This document shows positions 17,821 through 28,300 of a stretch of 64,000 nucleotides of DNA, in pieces. Under the pieces are notes generated by a model. That model was not told the DNA's origin, ran no database searches, and worked only from the letters and a program-made list of their open reading frames with translations. Each line of letters starts with the position of its first letter. Position 1 is the stretch's first letter. The translations under genes were made by a program, and so were the position numbers. The DNA comes from Granulicella sp. L56. Lineage in GTDB: Bacteria; Acidobacteriota; Terriglobia; Terriglobales; Acidobacteriaceae. Location of the stretch: the NCBI RefSeq assembly GCF_009765835.1, contig NZ_LMUS01000006.1, positions 1,508,438 through 1,572,437 of the forward strand, given 5' to 3'.

Positions 17821-20800
17821 GGCTGCCCTACGTGTTGCGGTTCGTTGCCGTTGTGTGCCTTTCCTTTGTGGGAGAAGCGCGCGGCCAGATTGTCAAAGAA
17901 GATATAGATGACCGGCGTGGTGTAAAGGGTGAGGACCTGGCTAAGAAGCAGTCCGCCGACCATAGCAATGCCGAGCGGCTTGCGCAGCTCAGAGCCTTCG
18001 CCAGTCCCGAAAGCAAGCGGAATGCCGGCGAGAAGCGCAGCCATCGTGGTCATCATGATGGGACGGAAACGGAGAAGACAAGCCTCGTAGATGGCGTCGG
18101 TAGCACTTTTCCCGTGCTCTCGCTCTGCTTCGAGAGCAAAGTCCACCATCATGATTCCATTCTTTTTAACGATACCTATGAGCAGGACAAGTCCTATGAT
18201 CGCGACGATGCTGAGGGACTGATGGAAGATGATGAGAGCGAGGAATGCACCGACACCAGCAGAGGGAAGCGTAGAAAGAATGGTGATGGGGTGAATGAAG
18301 CTCTCATAGAGAACGCCCAGCACGATGTAGACGGTGACAAGAGCGGCGAGGATGAGGAGTGGCTCATTCGAGAGAGAGTTACGAAAGGATGCCGCAGTGC
18401 CCTGAAAATCTGCTTGGAGGCTGGCCGGCATGTGCATGTCTTTCTGCACTTTGGTGATGGAGTCGATGGCACCCCCGAGGGAGCCGTCGGGGGCCAGATT
18501 GAAGGAAACTGTGATGGCAGGAAACTGTCCCTGATGCATGATGGAGAGCGGCTCGGTAGTCGTCTGAAAGTGCGAGAAGGCACTGAAAGGCACCGAATTG
18601 CTGATAGAAGAGCTGGTGGCACCAGCGGAACCTGCTCCCTGGGTGATGGTGGCAGCGCTGGACGTAAGAGGGCTGACCGGCGGCACCAGCACGTTCGACG
18701 AAGGAGTGTAAAGTGGCGAAGTGGTGAGAGCGTTTGATCCGGCTGACGTGGAGCCCTTACCGGAATCCGAAGAGCCGCCTGCGCCACTAGTACCCGTAGC
18801 GGCGTTGGACTGGATGTAAAGATGGCTAAGCATACTAGGGTCGAGCTGGAACTGCGGCTGGGCCTCAAGAATGACGTGGTACTGGTTAAGCTGCGTGTAC
18901 ATCGTGTTGATCTGGCGCTGGCCGAAGGCATCGTAAAGCGTATTGTCGATGGTGGTTGGCGCAATGCCGAGCCGCGATGCGGTGTTGCGGTCGATGACAA
19001 GATCTACGGCGAGGCCACCCAACTGCTGGTCGGTGGCGATGTCTTCAAGCCCCGGTAGCTGCTTCAGCTTATCGACGAAGCGGGCGGTCCATAGGTTGAG
19101 CTCGTTCTGGTCGGGGTCTTCGAGAGTGTACTGGTATTGGGTGCGGCTGACGCGGTCGTCGACCGTGATGTTCTGCACGGGTTGCATGTAGAGCTCGATG
19201 CCCTGCACATCTTTCAGCTTGCGTTGAAGGCGGCGAATGACGTCTGAGGCGCTGAGGTCACGCTGATTAAGCGGCTTGAGATTAATCGACATTCTGCCGC
19301 TGTTGATCGTGGTGTTGGTTCCGTCGGCTCCGATGAAGGAAGAGAGACTCTCGACGGCAGGATCTTGGAGGATGACTGCTGCCAGTTCCTTCTGCTTTAC
19401 CGCCATGCTCTTGGAGCCGATGGTTGGCGAGGCCTGCGAGATGCCCTGAATGACGCCGGTATCTTGCACAGGGAAGAAGCCTTTAGGAATGATGATGTAG
19501 AGATAGATGGTGAGTATAAGCGTTGCAACAGCGACGAGGAGTGTGATGGTCTGAAAGCGCAGGACGAATTTGAGCGTGCGTCCGTAGAAGGAGATCATGC
19601 TCTCGAAGACACGTTCGGAGGCCTTGAAGAATCGGCCTTGCTGCTCCGGTGGAGTGTGCTTGAGGATGCGTGAGGCCATCATCGGGGTAAGAGTAAGCGA
19701 GACCACAGCGGAGATGACAATGGTGACGGCCAGCGTCACTGCGAACTCGCGGAAGAGTCGGCCAATGACGTCTCCCATGAAGAGCAGCGGGATGAGAACG
19801 GCAATCAGGGAGACAGTCAGCGACATGATGGTGAAGCCGATCTGTTCGGCTCCCTTGAGGGCCGCCTGCATAGGCGAGTCACCCTCTTCAAGATATCGCG
19901 CGATGTTTTCAATCATGACAATGGCGTCGTCGACGACGAAGCCGGTGGAGATGGTGAGCGCCATGAGCGATAAATTGTCGAGACTGTAGCCGAGTATGTA
20001 CATCACGGCGAAGGTTCCGACAAGGGACAACGGTACGGCCACGCTGGGGATAATGGTGGCGTAGAGATTGCGCAGGAAGAGAAAGATAACCATCACGACG
20101 AGAGCGATGGTAAGGAGCAGCTCGAACTCTACATCGTCGACTGAGGCCTGGATTGAGGTGGTGAGATCAGTGAGCGTGGTGATCTGGATGCCAGCAGGAA
20201 GAGAGGCCTCAAGCTGCGGCAGCAGGCTTTTGATGCTCTTGACGACACTGATGGTATTGCCACCGGGTTGGCGCTGAATGTTAACGATGATGGCCGGGGT
20301 CTGGTTCATCCATGCGGCCTGAACGCTGTTTTCGACGCCATCGACGATGTGTGCAACGTCGGTAAGCATCACCGGCGCGCCGTTTCGATAGGCAACCACA
20401 ACCTTTTTGTAGTCACCACTGGTGACAAGTTGATCGTTGGCATCGATCTGATAGTCCTGGCGCGGACCGTCAAAGTTTCCTTTGGCTGCGTTGACACTGG
20501 CCTCGCTGACTGAGGTGCGAAGGTCTTCAAGGTTCATGCCGTAAGAGGACAGCGCCGTGGGATTGGCCTGAATGCGTACCGCTGGCTTCTGTCCGCCGCT
20601 GATGCTGACGAGACCGACTCCGCTGAGCTGCGAGATTTTGGGCGCGAGGCGCGTGTCGATGAGGTCTTCTACAGCAGAAAGCGGCATCGTGTTTGACGTG
20701 ATCGCGAGGGTCAGGATGGGCGCGTCAGCAGGATTCGTCTTGTTATAGATAGGCGGCGAAGGCAGGTTGGCCGGGAGATAGCTCTGCGCCGCATTGATGC

Positions 20801-21131
20801 CCGACTGCACCTCTTCTTCGGCGACATCGATATCCAGATTGAGATTGAACTGGAGAACGATGACGGAGTTGCCGCCCGAGCTCGAGGAGGTCATTTGACT
20901 GAGGCCCTGGAGCTCGCCAAACTGCCGCTCCAGTGGCGCAGTCACCGTGGTAGCCACTACGTCGGGACTGCCTCCGGGATAGAAGGTGACGACCTGAATG
21001 GTCGGGTAGTCAACCTCAGGCAGCGCGGAGACGGGCAACTGCGTGTAGCCTACAAGGCCAACCAACAGAATGGCCGCCATCAACAGCGACGTCGCAACAG
21101 GACGAAGAATAAACGGGCGTGAGGGACTCAA
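17817..21131 (-). CDS. RND efflux permease, MdtB-like, with Ser/Gly insert
   Basis: A 1104-residue RND permease paired with the downstream MdtC-like pump. It has the same hallmarks: MSPSRPFILRPVATSLL start, TGFVVDDAIVMIENI, GIVKKNGIMMVDFAL. It is longer than its partner because of a low-complexity Ser/Thr/Gly/Ala-rich insertion at about residues 776-856 in the second periplasmic loop. The insert contains short SSS, TSG and GAGG runs and no cysteine. The insertion lies in the region that in AcrB-type pumps contacts substrate or the funnel domain. The start overlaps the adaptor stop by 4 bases, so the three proteins are likely made in coupled amounts. Confidence 0.93.
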   Translation of the reverse strand: MSPSRPFILRPVATSLLMAAILLVGLVGYTQLPVSALPEVDYPTIQVVTFYPGGSPDVVATTVTAPLERQFGELQGLSQMTSSSSGGNSVIVLQFNLNLDIDVAEEEVQSGINAAQSYLPANLPSPPIYNKTNPADAPILTLAITSNTMPLSAVEDLIDTRLAPKISQLSGVGLVSISGGQKPAVRIQANPTALSSYGMNLEDLRTSVSEASVNAAKGNFDGPRQDYQIDANDQLVTSGDYKKVVVAYRNGAPVMLTDVAHIVDGVENSVQAAWMNQTPAIIVNIQRQPGGNTISVVKSIKSLLPQLEASLPAGIQITTLTDLTTSIQASVDDVEFELLLTIALVVMVIFLFLRNLYATIIPSVAVPLSLVGTFAVMYILGYSLDNLSLMALTISTGFVVDDAIVMIENIARYLEEGDSPMQAALKGAEQIGFTIMSLTVSLIAVLIPLLFMGDVIGRLFREFAVTLAVTIVISAVVSLTLTPMMASRILKHTPPEQQGRFFKASERVFESMISFYGRTLKFVLRFQTITLLVAVATLILTIYLYIIIPKGFFPVQDTGVIQGISQASPTIGSKSMAVKQKELAAVILQDPAVESLSSFIGADGTNTTINSGRMSINLKPLNQRDLSASDVIRRLQRKLKDVQGIELYMQPVQNITVDDRVSRTQYQYTLEDPDQNELNLWTARFVDKLKQLPGLEDIATDQQLGGLAVDLVIDRNTASRLGIAPTTIDNTLYDAFGQRQINTMYTQLNQYHVILEAQPQFQLDPSMLSHLYIQSNAATGTSGAGGSSDSGKGSTSAGSNALTTSPLYTPSSNVLVPPVSPLTSSAATITQGAGSAGATSSSISNSVPFSAFSHFQTTTEPLSIMHQGQFPAITVSFNLAPDGSLGGAIDSITKVQKDMHMPASLQADFQGTAASFRNSLSNEPLLILAALVTVYIVLGVLYESFIHPITILSTLPSAGVGAFLALIIFHQSLSIVAIIGLVLLIGIVKKNGIMMVDFALEAEREHGKSATDAIYEACLLRFRPIMMTTMAALLAGIPLAFGTGEGSELRKPLGIAMVGGLLLSQVLTLYTTPVIYIFFDNLAARFSHKGKAHNGNEPQHVGQP

Positions 21132-22363
21132 GGAGCTTCACTCCCTGTGGTGCTGGTTGGAACAGGCGTCTTGGAGATGATGATTTTGGAGTTGTCCTGC
21201 AGTTTTTCGAAGCTGCTGTCAGCAAGGACGTCGCCCGGATTGACGCCTTCGATCTGAGTGGTGTTGTCGTCCGTTACTCCCGGCTTCACGCTGCGAACGT
21301 GCGCCACATTGTTTTGAACGATATAGACGAAGGACTCCTGTCCATTGTGCTGCACTGTCGACGAGGGAACAAGGGTCACATTGTGGAGAGTGTTGACCAG
21401 CAATCGGGTATTGATGAACTCGTTAGGAAAGAGCACGCCGTTCTTGTTGTCGAACAATGCGCGGGCTTTCACCGTTCCGGTCGTCGTGTCGATTAGGTTA
21501 TCGAGCGTTAGCAACGAGCCCGTGGCAATCTTATTCAGCGATGTCCGGTCAAAGGCATACACCGGAAGCTTTGCTCGCAGGCGAGGTTGAACCTGTCCGA
21601 GATTGTCTTCGGCAATCGTAAAGATCGCAGTGATCGGCTGTATCTGGGTAATCACTGCGAGCGTTGTCCCACCCGATGATTGAACGACATTGCCGGGGTC
21701 AACCAGCCTCAGTCCGATCCTGCCGGTAAACGGTGCCGTGATATGACAATAGTCAACCTGCACCTGGTCGTATTGGACAGTGCCCTGATCGTTTTTGACC
21801 GTACCCTCGTCCTGAAGAACGATCTTTTCCTGATCATCAAGAGTCTGCTTTGGAATCGCATTGCGACTCCATGCGTCCTGATAGCGAATGAGGTCCATCT
21901 TGGCCTGGGCCAGGATATTTTCATCCCTCTCCAGAATGCCCTGCGCCTGCAGCAGGGTGGCGCGGTAAGGACGTGAATCAATATCAACGAGAGGAGCGCC
22001 CTGGCGGACGATCTGTCCCTCCTGATAATGCACCGAGGTCACCACCCCATTCACCTGACTGGTGATGGACGCGGTATGAATCGGCGTGACAGTACCGATG
22101 GCATCCAGGTAAATACCGATGTCACCCTTTTGCGCCGTCGCCGTGGTAATCGTCGCCGTTCCCCCTGCACCGTGGCGCGAGGGCTTTTTCGCCGTATCGT
22201 CGTGATGATGCAGAATCAGGAAAAATCCGATCCCAAAGATCAAGAGGATGACGACCCATACGATAATCCGGACAGTCTTATGGTGCTGATGCTGCTCCGA
22301 AGTAGGGGCCGGAAGTTGATGGTCCGGGCTGATAGTTGGGTGTTCCTTTGAATCGGATGACAA
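21128..22363 (-). CDS. Periplasmic adaptor (membrane fusion protein), MdtA-like
   Basis: An adaptor linking the RND pumps to the outer-membrane channel. One membrane helix (about 31-51 from my start) is followed by a lipoyl/barrel-sandwich half (SQVNGVVTSVHYQEGQ), an alpha hairpin, the second lipoyl half (TAPFTGRIGLRLVDPG) and a beta-barrel region. The frame is open to an ATG at 22468. I chose the TTG at 22363 because AGGAG lies 6 bases upstream, whereas the ATG codons at 22468 and 22417 have no ribosome site. It is the first gene of the four-gene efflux operon. No regulator is adjacent. Confidence 0.88.
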   Translation of the reverse strand: MSSDSKEHPTISPDHQLPAPTSEQHQHHKTVRIIVWVVILLIFGIGFFLILHHHDDTAKKPSRHGAGGTATITTATAQKGDIGIYLDAIGTVTPIHTASITSQVNGVVTSVHYQEGQIVRQGAPLVDIDSRPYRATLLQAQGILERDENILAQAKMDLIRYQDAWSRNAIPKQTLDDQEKIVLQDEGTVKNDQGTVQYDQVQVDYCHITAPFTGRIGLRLVDPGNVVQSSGGTTLAVITQIQPITAIFTIAEDNLGQVQPRLRAKLPVYAFDRTSLNKIATGSLLTLDNLIDTTTGTVKARALFDNKNGVLFPNEFINTRLLVNTLHNVTLVPSSTVQHNGQESFVYIVQNNVAHVRSVKPGVTDDNTTQIEGVNPGDVLADSSFEKLQDNSKIIISKTPVPTSTTGSEAP

Positions 22364-22626
22364 TGTGTCTCCTGGCCAAACGGTTAAAATTTGGACTTGA
22401 ATGCTGTTAGTCCGCATACTTATGGACGTACAAGTACCCCGGTATAGACTCAGTCGGGGCGAAAGCATCTTGGTCTAATTGGCAATCAGGTGAGAAACAA
22501 TCGTTTTTCTCTACCGAGAAGGTAAGTTTCCCTGCCTTGCCTATCCGATTATCAATCAAAACCGGAGCGCTCTGGCTGGAATCGTGTAACGTTTCACTGC
22601 GAGAGCCCAAATGAGCCCTATCTTCG

Positions 22627-24798
22627 CTATTCTTCCGCCTCGTCATGCACCATCTTCTTCGCGGTCGCCAATATCTTCTCCGCCACAAGCTGAGGTACGA
22701 CATCGTAATGGTCCATCTCCATGTGGAAACTGCCGCGTCCCTGGGTGATGGAGATGAGCGTCGTTCCATAGGTAAGCATCTCAGCCATCGGCACTTCGGC
22801 GCGCACAATGGTTCCTGCACCACCGCTCTCCATGCCTTGTACCCGTCCGCGACGGCTGTTTAGATCGCCGATCAGCGCACCGGCAAACTCGTCAGGGGCC
22901 TCGATCTCAACATGCATCACCGGCTCAAGAAGGGCTGGCTTTGCCAGCTCCATGCATTTGCGAAATGCAGCATGTGCAGCCATCTTGAAGGACATCTCGC
23001 TGGAATCGACGTCGTGATAGCTGCCGTCGAAGAGCGAAACCTTGAAGTCGACCACAGGGTAACCCGCCAGATAGCCGCGAGCAGCCGACTCATGGATTCC
23101 CTTCTCGACCGCCGGGACATACTGCCGCGGGATCGAACCACCAAAAATATCGTTCACAAAGACGATGCCGCTGCCCCGTGCCAGCGGCTCCATCCGTATC
23201 TTGCAATCGCCAAACTGCCCATGCCCGCCCGTCTGCTTCTTGTGGCGCCCCTGCGCCTCGGCGTGTCCCCGGATGGTCTCGCGATAAGGCACCTTCGGGG
23301 CCTTCAGCGTCACCTCCGTATGGTAGCGCCGCTTCAGCTTGGAGACGATGGCCTCAATATGAGGCTGCCCCGCACCGGCGACCAGAAACTCACTCGTCTG
23401 CGGGTCACGGAAGAACCGCACCATCTGGTCTTCTTCCATTAACTTATGGAGAGCGGGGCCGAGTTTGTCTTCATCGGCGCGGGTCTTCGGCTCGATGGCA
23501 TAGGTCATGGCCGGTTCCGGCATAGACACCGGTTCAATAAAGATCTCGTTCGCCTTGTCCCCGAGCGTATCCCCTGTAAGCGTAACCCGCAGTTTGGCGA
23601 CCGCCCCAAGATCGCCTGCGTGTAGCTCCGGCACTTCGACCGCCTTGCGGCCCTGCATGATGGAGAGGTGAGCCAGCCGTTCCGGCTCCTGCCGGGTAAA
23701 GTTCTGCACCGTGGTATCGGTCTTGATCATGCCGCTGACGACCTTGAAGAACGAGATCCTGCCAGCAAACGGATCAGTCATCGTCTTATAGATATAGAGG
23801 GCAACGGGTTCCGTATCGTCGACGCGTCGCATGACAATCTCTTCCTGAACCACCTCCGGCGCACTCGTGGCCTCGCCATTGCCCGCACGAAAGGGCGTGC
23901 CGGGCGAGGTCAGGATTCCCCCCGCTGCCACCGGCTCTCGCTCGACCGGAGCGGGGGCATAAACCTTCAGGAAATCAAGGAGATGGTCCGTGCCCACATT
24001 TTTCAGGCCGCTGGCATAGAGGACCGGAAAGATCCGGTCTTCCCGTATGGCCTCGTGCAGAGCGGCGATAAGGTGGTTCTCGGGAATCGTGCCCTCCCGA
24101 AAGAACTCCTCCATCAATTCATCCTTGCCCTCGGCGACCAGTTCGACGAGCGCCTCGTGTGCGGCCTTCGCGTCGGCAGAGATCGGCTCTGGAATCTTGC
24201 CTGCCTCCCCATGCCCATCGCCATCCGGCTCATAGAGAAACGCCTTCATCGTCACCAGGTCCACTACACCGTGGAAGCCATGCTGATCGACAATCGGCAA
24301 CTGCACCGGCACCACCTGGCGTCCCCACTTCTCCTGCAATAGCTCGATCATCCGCAGGCGCCCCATCCTGCTGTCCGCCTTGGGGTGGTCGATCTGATTA
24401 ATGACCAGAATGCGAGGCAGGTTGACCTCGGCCGCATACTTCCACACCCGGTCCGTCACAGCCTCCGCCCCGATCTGCGCATTCACGACGATCAGCGCGG
24501 TCTCAACCGGCAGCATGGCCGCGCGCGCCTCGTGAACAAACATGTGAAAGCCGGGAGTATCGAGCAGATTGATCTTCACCCCGCCCCACTCGGCAAAGGC
24601 AAGGGCATTGGCCATGGTCGTTCGGCGCGCAACCTCCTCTTCGTCATACGCGGTTACAGCCGAACCATCCTCTACCCGCCCTTTGGTCGGCGTCATCTTT
24701 GCGGCGTGCAGCAATGCGGAGATCAGGGTCGTTTTGCCGCTATGGGAGTGCCCCACGACAGCGACATTGCGGATATCATTTCCCGAGTAAACCTTCAT
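22627..24798 (-). CDS. Elongation factor G-like GTPase (paralogue)
   Basis: A 723-residue translational GTPase with the EF-G domain order. G-domain motifs are GHSHSGKT (16-23), DTPGF (80-84) and NQID (134-137) in place of canonical NKxD, and the switch I segment reads ARRTTM rather than RGITI. These deviations, and the lack of a neighbouring str operon (rpsL, rpsG, tuf), mark it as an EF-G-like paralogue (FusA2 type) rather than the housekeeping factor. Domains II-V are intact, with GxHGQFGDCKI and a C-terminal QGRGSFHME motif. GGAGG precedes the ATG. The paralogue's role is not established; candidates are stress or recycling functions. Confidence 0.88.
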   Translation of the reverse strand: MKVYSGNDIRNVAVVGHSHSGKTTLISALLHAAKMTPTKGRVEDGSAVTAYDEEEVARRTTMANALAFAEWGGVKINLLDTPGFHMFVHEARAAMLPVETALIVVNAQIGAEAVTDRVWKYAAEVNLPRILVINQIDHPKADSRMGRLRMIELLQEKWGRQVVPVQLPIVDQHGFHGVVDLVTMKAFLYEPDGDGHGEAGKIPEPISADAKAAHEALVELVAEGKDELMEEFFREGTIPENHLIAALHEAIREDRIFPVLYASGLKNVGTDHLLDFLKVYAPAPVEREPVAAGGILTSPGTPFRAGNGEATSAPEVVQEEIVMRRVDDTEPVALYIYKTMTDPFAGRISFFKVVSGMIKTDTTVQNFTRQEPERLAHLSIMQGRKAVEVPELHAGDLGAVAKLRVTLTGDTLGDKANEIFIEPVSMPEPAMTYAIEPKTRADEDKLGPALHKLMEEDQMVRFFRDPQTSEFLVAGAGQPHIEAIVSKLKRRYHTEVTLKAPKVPYRETIRGHAEAQGRHKKQTGGHGQFGDCKIRMEPLARGSGIVFVNDIFGGSIPRQYVPAVEKGIHESAARGYLAGYPVVDFKVSLFDGSYHDVDSSEMSFKMAAHAAFRKCMELAKPALLEPVMHVEIEAPDEFAGALIGDLNSRRGRVQGMESGGAGTIVRAEVPMAEMLTYGTTLISITQGRGSFHMEMDHYDVVPQLVAEKILATAKKMVHDEAEE

Positions 24799-25363
24799 CG
24801 AATGAGTCCTCCTGCATCAGGTGGATCGTCAGACTCTCCTACAGCAACCTCGCCACTCTCCTCGGTTAGATACTGCCATGGCTGGCTGTGACCAACTTCA
24901 GACCCACGGAAGGCCTTCGTTCCAAGGAACAGGGATGCTATCACAGACCGAAATAATCCTTTGTTTATCTCCTGACCTCAAATTTGGACTAAACTCCCGC
25001 TGTACATTTAAATAGGATTTTTCACCTGCGTAATCGGTAACGCCAGGGAAGCGGTAAAACTTTTATTTGACAGATGAATACTCGAAACGCGAACATGTGT
25101 CGATGTGATAGCGCAATCATGTTTGGTATTCAAAGCTGCGGAACAATGATCGAACGGAACGTTCAAGAGGGTCGCGAGGCAATGAGACAAGGGGTGGGCA
25201 GGTTTTTGTGCCTCTGCACCTCAGTTCCAATCTCTCGCATTCTTCCATCACTCCCTCAGAGACAACCCGGAGCAGTGATGCTGAATGCGACGGTGGTAAT
25301 TGAAAACAAGACAGCGCGCTGCTGCCTTAGACGAACAGGTATTCATTAAGTAAGGAGTTGTAC
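24799..25363. other. Non-coding stretch upstream of GH38 gene
   Basis: 565 bases between the divergent EF-G-like and alpha-mannosidase genes. A 91-codon frame exists (25074-25349) but lacks a ribosome site and family resemblance, so I treat it as noise. The region has lower GC than its surroundings around 24940-25100, as expected of promoter DNA. I recognise no riboswitch or clear operator. Confidence 0.5.
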
Positions 25364-28300
25364 ATGAACGTTTTTTCGCGTCTCCATACGGTACGCAACT
25401 ACGCTGGGGCACTGCTGGCTTCGGCGATATTGCTCGCACCGTTCTGCCTCGGCACCCCTGCCAACGCCCAGCATCGCAGACATGGCGTTGATATTCCGTC
25501 AACGCTCTCCCCCGAGTCGCAAAAGGTCGTCGAGCGGCTCGGCTCCTTTGACTATCTGCCCGCCGAGTCATGGCGCTCACACCTCGGCAACGTCGCCCAT
25601 GGCGAAGCCGCCGATCTGGACGACAGCAGTTGGCCGGTGGTAAAGCCCGGTAGCCAGGGGGGCACCGACGCGGTCTGGTATCGCCAGCTTGTGGAGATTC
25701 CCAAGACGCTCAATGGCTATGACCTGACCGGGGCGCGCATCTGGTTCAAGTTCAACGCCCGTGGCGATCGCTCCATGCCGCAGATCATCTACTTCAATGG
25801 CCGCCGCGTCGCTCTCGGCGACGACCTTGAGCCGATCGTCCTCTTCGACAACGCCAAGCCCGGCGACAAGATTCTGGTCGCGGTCAAGCTGCTTCCCACC
25901 GTCGGCGAGAAGCGGTTCGGCGGCTCGATGCTGAAGATCGACTTCGCCTCCAACCGGCCCGACCCGTCGGATCTTCAGGATGAGTTCATCTCGACCGCTC
26001 TGCTGATCCCGTCGCTCTCCAAAAATGCGACCCAGGATTTCGCCACGCTCCAGAAAGCCATCGCCGCAGTCGACCTGACCGCACTGGACGCAGACAACCA
26101 GACGAAGTTCGATGCCTCTCTGACCGAAGCGAAAAATGAGATCGAGCCGCTCAAGCCCATGCTTCAGCAGGCGACCTTCCATCTCACCGGCAACTCGCAC
26201 ATCGACGCCGCTTGGCTTTGGCCCCGCACCGAGACCGTCGACGTGGTGAAGCGCACCTTCGGTTCCGCATTGCAGTTGATGAACGAGTATCCGAACTACA
26301 CCTATACCCAGTCCGCCGCGCAATACAACGAGTGGATGCTTGAGAAGTACCCCGAGATGAACGCCGAGATCAAGAAGCGCATCAAGGAAGGCCGATGGGA
26401 GGTTGTCGGCGGCATGTGGGTCGAGCCCGACCTCAACATGCCTGACGGCGAATCGCAGGTGCGCTCCATCCTGCTCGGCAAACGCTGGTTCCAGAAAGAG
26501 TATGGAGTGGATGTTCGCATCGGTTGGAACCCCGACTCCTTCGGTTACAACTGGCAGCTTCCCCAGATCTACAAGCGTTCCGGCATCGACTACTTTGTCA
26601 CCCAGAAGATGACATGGAATGACACCAACCAGCTTCCTCTCAAGCTCTTCTGGTGGGAGGCGCCGGACGGCAGCAAGGTGTTGACCTACTTCCCCGAGGG
26701 CTATGGAAACACCGACCTCGGTCCGGTGAGACTATCGACTGACCTGGTTTCGGCGCGCAAGCGTTCCCCCGGACTCGACTCGATGATGGACCTGTATGGC
26801 GTCGGCGATCATGGCGGCGGCGCAACCCGCTCCGTGCTTGATCAAGGCGACCATTGGGCGGAATCGAACAAGATCATTCCCAACATGAAGTATGGTCTCG
26901 CACAGCCTTTCTTCACCCACGTCGAGCAGGAGATTGCCAGCGATTCTCCTACGTGGGACTACAAAACCATCGCCAAGGGATACACCTATCCGACACCCGA
27001 GGAAGGCAAGATCCACATCCCGACCTGGAAGGATGAGCTCTATCTCGAATACCACCGCGGAGTCTTCACCACCCAGGCCAACCACAAGCGCAATATGCGC
27101 GACAGCGAAGAGTGGACAATCAACGCAGAGAAGTACGCTTCGCTGGCATGGCTCAACGGCGACTCCTATCCCAACAATCGGTTCACCGACGCATGGGAGA
27201 AGATCACCTTCAACCAGTTCCACGACCTCGCCGCAGGCTCCGGAATCGGCATCATTTATAAGGATGCCCAGAAGGACTACGATCAGGTTCGCTGGGAGAC
27301 CAACGAAGCCTCGACCAAGGCACTCCATACCCTCTCGTCTGAAGTAGATACGCGCACACCCCTCGGTGTTCCCGTATTCGTCTTCAATCCGCTTGCATGG
27401 GAGCGTTCCGGCGCCGTAGAAGTTGACGTTCAGTTGCCATCGGCATCGTCGAACGGTGTCTCCGTCCTTGACTCGAACAACCACGTCCTGCCTTCGGAGG
27501 TGTTGTCCACCGATGCGAAGACCAATAGCTACAAGCTGCTGGTCGATGCAAAGAACGTACCTTCCCTGGGCTACGAGGTCTTGCACGTCGTTGCCGGAAC
27601 CAAGCCGTTCGTCAGCGATCTGAAGACCAGCGGATTGACTCTGGAAAACGCGGCGCTTCGCGTCGTCGTTGACCCCTCGAACGGTTGCATCACCAGCCTC
27701 TTCGATAAGAAGTCGAACTTCGAGACGCTGGCCAAGGGTGCCTGTGGCAATCAGCTCCAGACCTTCAAGGACACTCCCAAGGACTACGACGCGTGGAACA
27801 TCGATCCCGGCACGCTCGATCACAACACGCCGATCAGCGCAGTTGACTCCGTTCAGCTCGTCGATAAGGGACCCATGCGCGCTACCATCCGCGTGACGCG
27901 CACCTGGCAGAGCTCGAAGTTCGTACAGGACATCACGCTCTATGCAGGTTCGGACAAAGTCGTCGTCGGCAACGATATCGACTGGCACGAGACTCACGTA
28001 CTGTTGAAGGCGGCGTTCCCACTGGCAGCGTCCGGGCCGGAGGCAACATACGAGATTCCCTACGGCACCATCCAGCGCGCAACCACTCGCAACAATAGCT
28101 GGGAGAAGGCCCGCTTCGAGGTTCCAGCCATTCGCTGGGCCGACCTTGGAGATCAGCAGCACGGCTTCAGCCTGATCAACGCAACCAAGTATGGATACGA
28201 CGGACAGGACAACGTTCTGCGGCTCTCGCTGCTGCGTTCTCCCGTATCGCCTGATGCTGAGGCCGATCGTGGACCACACCACTTCAGCTATGAACTCTAT

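Noticed and set aside
25074..25349. 91-codon frame upstream of GH38
   Set aside because: It has no ribosome site and a Cys/Arg-rich random-looking product. It overlaps the probable promoter region of the mannosidase gene.
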